From: Xestospongia muta
Lineage: Eukaryota; Porifera; Demospongiae; Haplosclerida; Petrosiidae
DNA length: 64,000 bases
Reading direction: 5' to 3'
Assembly (NCBI GenBank): GCA_963693285.1
Contig: OY848929.1
Location: 5,706,501-5,770,500, forward strand
In this document: positions 60,691 through 64,000 of the stretch, in pieces
How positions within the stretch are numbered: the stretch's first letter is position 1
How the letters are laid out: each line of letters begins with the position of its first letter
The notes under the pieces: generated by a model
The model's database searches: none
Seen by the model: only the letters and a program-made list of their open reading frames with translations
Told to the model about the DNA's origin: nothing
Position numbers and translations under genes: made by a program

Positions 60691-61093
60691 TCTTTCTGTT
60701 TAAATAAACCTTTTTTGATCTTTCTGTTACAGTGTTAACATTTTAACAAACTTGAATAGCAATTAATGTTGTCAGTAGAAAAATAGTCTAGATTTTAGCA
60801 GCTGTCTATTCTGATATGTTAGAAGAATTGATGCTTTTGCCTTTAATACAAGAGTTAGAAAGAGTGTCATTAATCTTAGAAAACAAACTCACACCCCTTT
60901 TGGCCGAAAACTGTTGGCCCCACTTAGCCAACCACTTTAAGCTGAGAACTGTCTACAGCCAATAATGAAAGTATCAAAGTAGATACTTCAACCTCACTTC
61001 ACAGGGAAGTAAAATCAGCCTCAATTTGCCTCACTACAGAACTTGGCAGTGTCTGGGTTGATTCCCAGGGAAGTCAGGCAGTGTTGATGCATT
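60685..61093 (+). repeat. E block copy 4, leader and body start
   Basis: Sequence from TCTGTTTAAATAAACC through TAGTCTAGATTTTAGCAGCT, GTTAGAAGAATTGATGCTT, CAAACTCACACCCCTTTTGG and GAGAACTGTCTACAGCCAAT follows the same order as 46,700-47,100 with many substitutions. This is an older, diverged E copy, again sitting just beyond a satellite array. Confidence 0.88.
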
Positions 61094-61462
61094 GGCCCAG
61101 CTTGGCTGACCACTCTCAGCCAACATCTATCGGCCCCACGTTTCGTATAGACATTACCTGGAAGAAGCTTTGTCAGTTGGTGCTGCAAGCCCCTCACTAG
61201 CGACCACTCTCGCCCGAGAACAGTTGGTGATGTCGGCCCCTCACGAGTGACCAATCTTGGCCGAGAACGTTTGGCCCAGCTTGGCTGACCACTCTCAGCC
61301 AAAATCTATCGGCCCCACGTTGCGTATAGACATTAACTGGAAGAAGCTTTGTCAGTTGGTGCTGGGGGCCCCTCACTAGCGACCAAACTCGCCCGAGAAC
61401 AGTAGGTGCTGTTGGCCCCTCACGAGTGACTACTCTCGCCCGAGAACGTCCCACGTTGCGTA
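61094..61462 (+). repeat. 177-bp tandem repeat in E copy 4
   Basis: Two units begin GGCCCAGCTTGGCTGACCAC (61,094 and 61,271), each with CACTAGCGACCA and TCGCCCGAGAACAGT elements related to the 55-bp sub-repeat of copy 1. A partial third follows. Minus-strand ORFs of about 90 codons (61,021-61,469) are repeat translations and are not supported as genes. Confidence 0.8.
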
Positions 61463-64000
61463 TAGACATTACCAGGGAGAAGGTTTGTTAGTTGATGCTT
61501 TATATGAGAGGAAGTAGTTACTGGAGAGTAGTTATGGAATGTGGAAAAGTGGACTGATCGATTCCGAGGGTAGTGAAAGCCAGTGTTGATCAATTCAGCC
61601 TGACTTTCCTTCCTTAGGAAGCAAGGTTGAAGTCAGGCTTACTTTTCTTCCCAGGGAAGTGACAGCCATATGTGAGGTGCGAGGTTGTAGAAGTCTAGTT
61701 GCATTCTTGGCTGCTACTTCACAATCTCCACCATGGAATAAGGTCAGGTGGAGCTGTGGCACACTCACTAGATAACACTCTTGCCTGAGAACAGTTTGTT
61801 TGCCCAGGTTGCATATAGACATTACCAGGGAGAAGCTTTGTCAGTTGATGCTTTATATGAGAGGAAGTAGTTACTGGACAGTAGTTACGGAACGTGGAAA
61901 AGCAGACTGATTGATCCCAGGGTAGTGAAAGCCAGTGTTGATCAATTCAGCCTGACCTTCCTTCCCTAGGAAGCAAGTTTGAAGTCAGGCTTACTTTTCT
62001 ACCCAGGGAAGTGACAGCCAATGTGAGGTGCGAGGTTGTAGAAGTCTAGTTGCATTCTTGGCTGCTACTTCACAATCTCCACCATGGAATAAGGTCAGGT
62101 GGAGCTGTGGCACACTCACTAGATAACACTCTTGCCTGAGAACAGTTTGTTTGCCCAGGTTGCATATAGACATTACCAGGGAGAAGCTTTGTCAGTTGAT
62201 GCTTTATATGAGAGGAAGTAGTTACTGGACAGTAGTTATGGAACGTGGAAAAGCAGACTGATTGATCCCAGGGTAGTGAAAGCCAGTGTTGATCAATTCA
62301 GCCTGACTTTCCTTCCCTAGGAAGCAAGTTTGAAGTCAGGCTTACGTTTCTACCCACGGTAGTGAAAGCCAGTGTTGATCAATTCAGTGTGACTTTCCTT
62401 TCCTAGGGAGCAAGGTTGAGGCTTATATTCTTTCCCAGGAAAGTGACAGCCAATTTGTGAGGTGAGAGGTTGTAGGAGTCTACTTGCATTCTTGGCTGCT
62501 ACTCCACAGTCTCCACCATGGAATAGGTCAGGTGGAGCTGTGGGCCCCTCACTAGCTAACACTCTTGCCTGAGAACAGTTTGTTTGCCCTTGTGTATAGA
62601 CATAGACATTACCAGGGAGAAGCTTTGTCAGTTGATGCTTTATATGAGAGGAAGTAGTTACTGGACAGTAGTTACGAAAAATGGAAAAATGGACTAATTG
62701 ATCCCAGGGTAGTGAAAGCCATTGTTGATCAATTCAGCCTGACTTTCCTTCCTTAGGAAGCAAGGTTGAAGTCAGGCTTACTTTCTTAACCAGGGAAGCG
62801 ACAGCCAATGTGAGGTGCGAGGTTGTAGGAGTCTAGTTGCGTTCTTGGCTGCTACTCCACAGTCTCCACCATGGAATTAGTCAGGTGGACCTGTGGGCCC
62901 CTCACTAGCTAACACTCTTGCCTGAGAACAGTTTGTTTGTCTATGTTGTGTATAGACATGGAAAAATGGACTGATTGATCCCAGGGTAGTGAAAGCCAGT
63001 GTTGATCAATTCAGGCTGACTTGGTTGTATCTAGTTGCATTCTTGGCTGCTACTCCACAGTCTCCACAATGAAATAAGCTTTGTCAGTTGGAGCTGTAGG
63101 CCACTCACTAGCAAACACTCTGTTTGCCCATGGTCCATATAGAGCAGGGAGAAGCTTTGTCAGTTGATGCTTTATATGAGAGGAAGTAGTTACTGGAGAG
63201 TAGTTATGGAATGTGGAAAAGTGGACTGATCGATTCCCAGGGTAGTGTAAGCCAGTGTTGATCAATTCAGCCTGACTTTCCTTCCTTAGGAAGCAAGGTT
63301 GAAGTCAGGCTTACTTTCCTAACCAGGCAAGCGACAGCCAATGTGAGGTGCGAGGTTGTAGGAGTCTAGTTGCGTTCTTGGCTGCTACTCCACAGTCTCC
63401 ACCATGGAATTAGTCAGGTGGAGCTGTGGGCCCCTCACTAGCTAACACTCTTGCCTGAGAACAGTTTGTTTGTCTATGTTGTGTATAGACATAGACATTA
63501 CCAGGGAGAAGTTTTGTCAGTTGATGCTTTATATGAGAGGAAGTAGTTACTGGACAGTAGTTATGAAACATGGAAAAATGGACTGATTGATCCCAGAGTA
63601 GTGAAAGCCAGTGTTGATTAATTCAGCCTGACTTGGTTGTAGGAGTCTAGTTGCATTCTTGGCTGATACTCCACAGTCTCCACCATGGAATAAGCTTTGT
63701 CAGTTGGAGCTGTAGGCCACTCACTAGCAAACACTCTGTTTGCACATGGTCCGTATAGAGCAGGGAGAACCTTTGTCAGTTGATGCTTTACATGAGAACG
63801 AGTAGTTACTGAACAGTAGTTATGAAATGTGGAAAAGTTGACTGATAGATCCCAGGGTAGTGAAAGCCAGTGTTGATCAATTCAGCCTGACTTTCCTTTC
63901 CTAGGGAGCAAGGTTGAAGTCAGGCTTACTTTCCTTCCCAGGGAAGTGACAGCCAATATGTGAGGTGTGAGGTTGTAGGAGTCTAGTTGCATTCTTGGCT
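61463..64000 (+). repeat. ~352-bp tandem repeat in E copy 4
   Basis: Units contain TAGACATTACCAGGGAGAAG, GCTTTATATGAGAGGAAGTA, GTTACTGGACAGTAGTTA, CCCAGGGTAGTGAAAGCCAG, TTGATCAATTCAGCCTGACT, GAAGTCAGGCTTACTTT and CACCATGGAATAAGGTCAGG. Starts are near 61,463, 61,816, 62,167 and 62,603. The third is lengthened by a partial internal duplication, and later units (about 62,955, 63,146, 63,495 and 63,755) are variously truncated. They correspond to the 247-bp sub-repeat of copy 1 plus extra sequence. The array runs off the right edge. No coding evidence. Confidence 0.88.

Noticed and set aside
61021..63265. Minus ORFs of 60-93 codons in E copy 4
   Set aside because: They translate the 177-bp and 352-bp tandem units and repeat each other. 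No coding signature.
1..64000. tRNA, rRNA or telomeric repeats
   Set aside because: No cloverleaf-like segment with conserved TTC-A box, no conserved rRNA words and no TTAGGG-type runs were seen.

Overview
This window is eukaryotic nuclear DNA, probably from an invertebrate animal. Almost all of it is tandem or segmentally duplicated repeat. No bacterial gene layout, ribosome binding sites, operons, rRNA, tRNA or CRISPR are visible. Evidence for a eukaryote is a 52-bp GT-AG intron at 53,883-53,934, polypyrimidine-CAG acceptors, and a minus-strand fragment resembling the nuclear gene for mitochondrial complex I subunit NDUFS6 (56,332-56,605). Very short introns, AT richness and CG-to-TG/CA decay in the repeats would fit a sponge-like genome with methylated CpG. 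That assignment is inference and the species cannot be fixed from the sequence.

Layout. (1) 1 to about 44,503: one satellite array of roughly 183-bp monomers in + orientation, with higher-order duplications. It is punctuated by 29 copies of a 182-bp fold-back element carrying a perfect or near-perfect apical palindrome. A subfamily switch occurs near 13.2 kb. (2) 44,375-44,591: an inverted (head-to-head) junction ends the array, followed by a small minisatellite, three worn monomers and a 31-bp minisatellite (45,488-45,705). (3) About 45,773-53,450: a GC-richer repeat block, here called E, present as three near-tandem copies of about 2.48 kb. An approximately 400-bp arm on its left is inverted relative to copies inside the block. 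E carries 55-bp and 247-bp sub-repeats and, in two copies, an identical exon-like 102-bp segment. (4) 53,525-56,890: a small unique-sequence island with coiled-coil exons (partly broken), several minus-strand exon-like ORFs, a transmembrane exon and the NDUFS6-like fragment. (5) 56,886-60,530: a second array of the same satellite family, about 182 bp per unit, strongly diverged and in the opposite orientation. (6) 60,531-64,000: another strand switch, a fragment of the first satellite, then a diverged E block broken into 177-bp and about 352-bp tandem repeats that runs off the window.

The pattern 'satellite next to E' therefore occurs twice, with the satellite inverted, around a short gene island. 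No transposase, reverse transcriptase or other mobile-element enzyme was recognised. Most long ORFs in the arrays are by-products of monomer length being a multiple of three. The most unusual features are the 182-bp fold-back units at quantised spacing, a 47-nt GT...AG intron-like cassette in very many monomers, a stem whose two arms co-vary between monomer types, and coiled-coil coding remnants on both sides of E.
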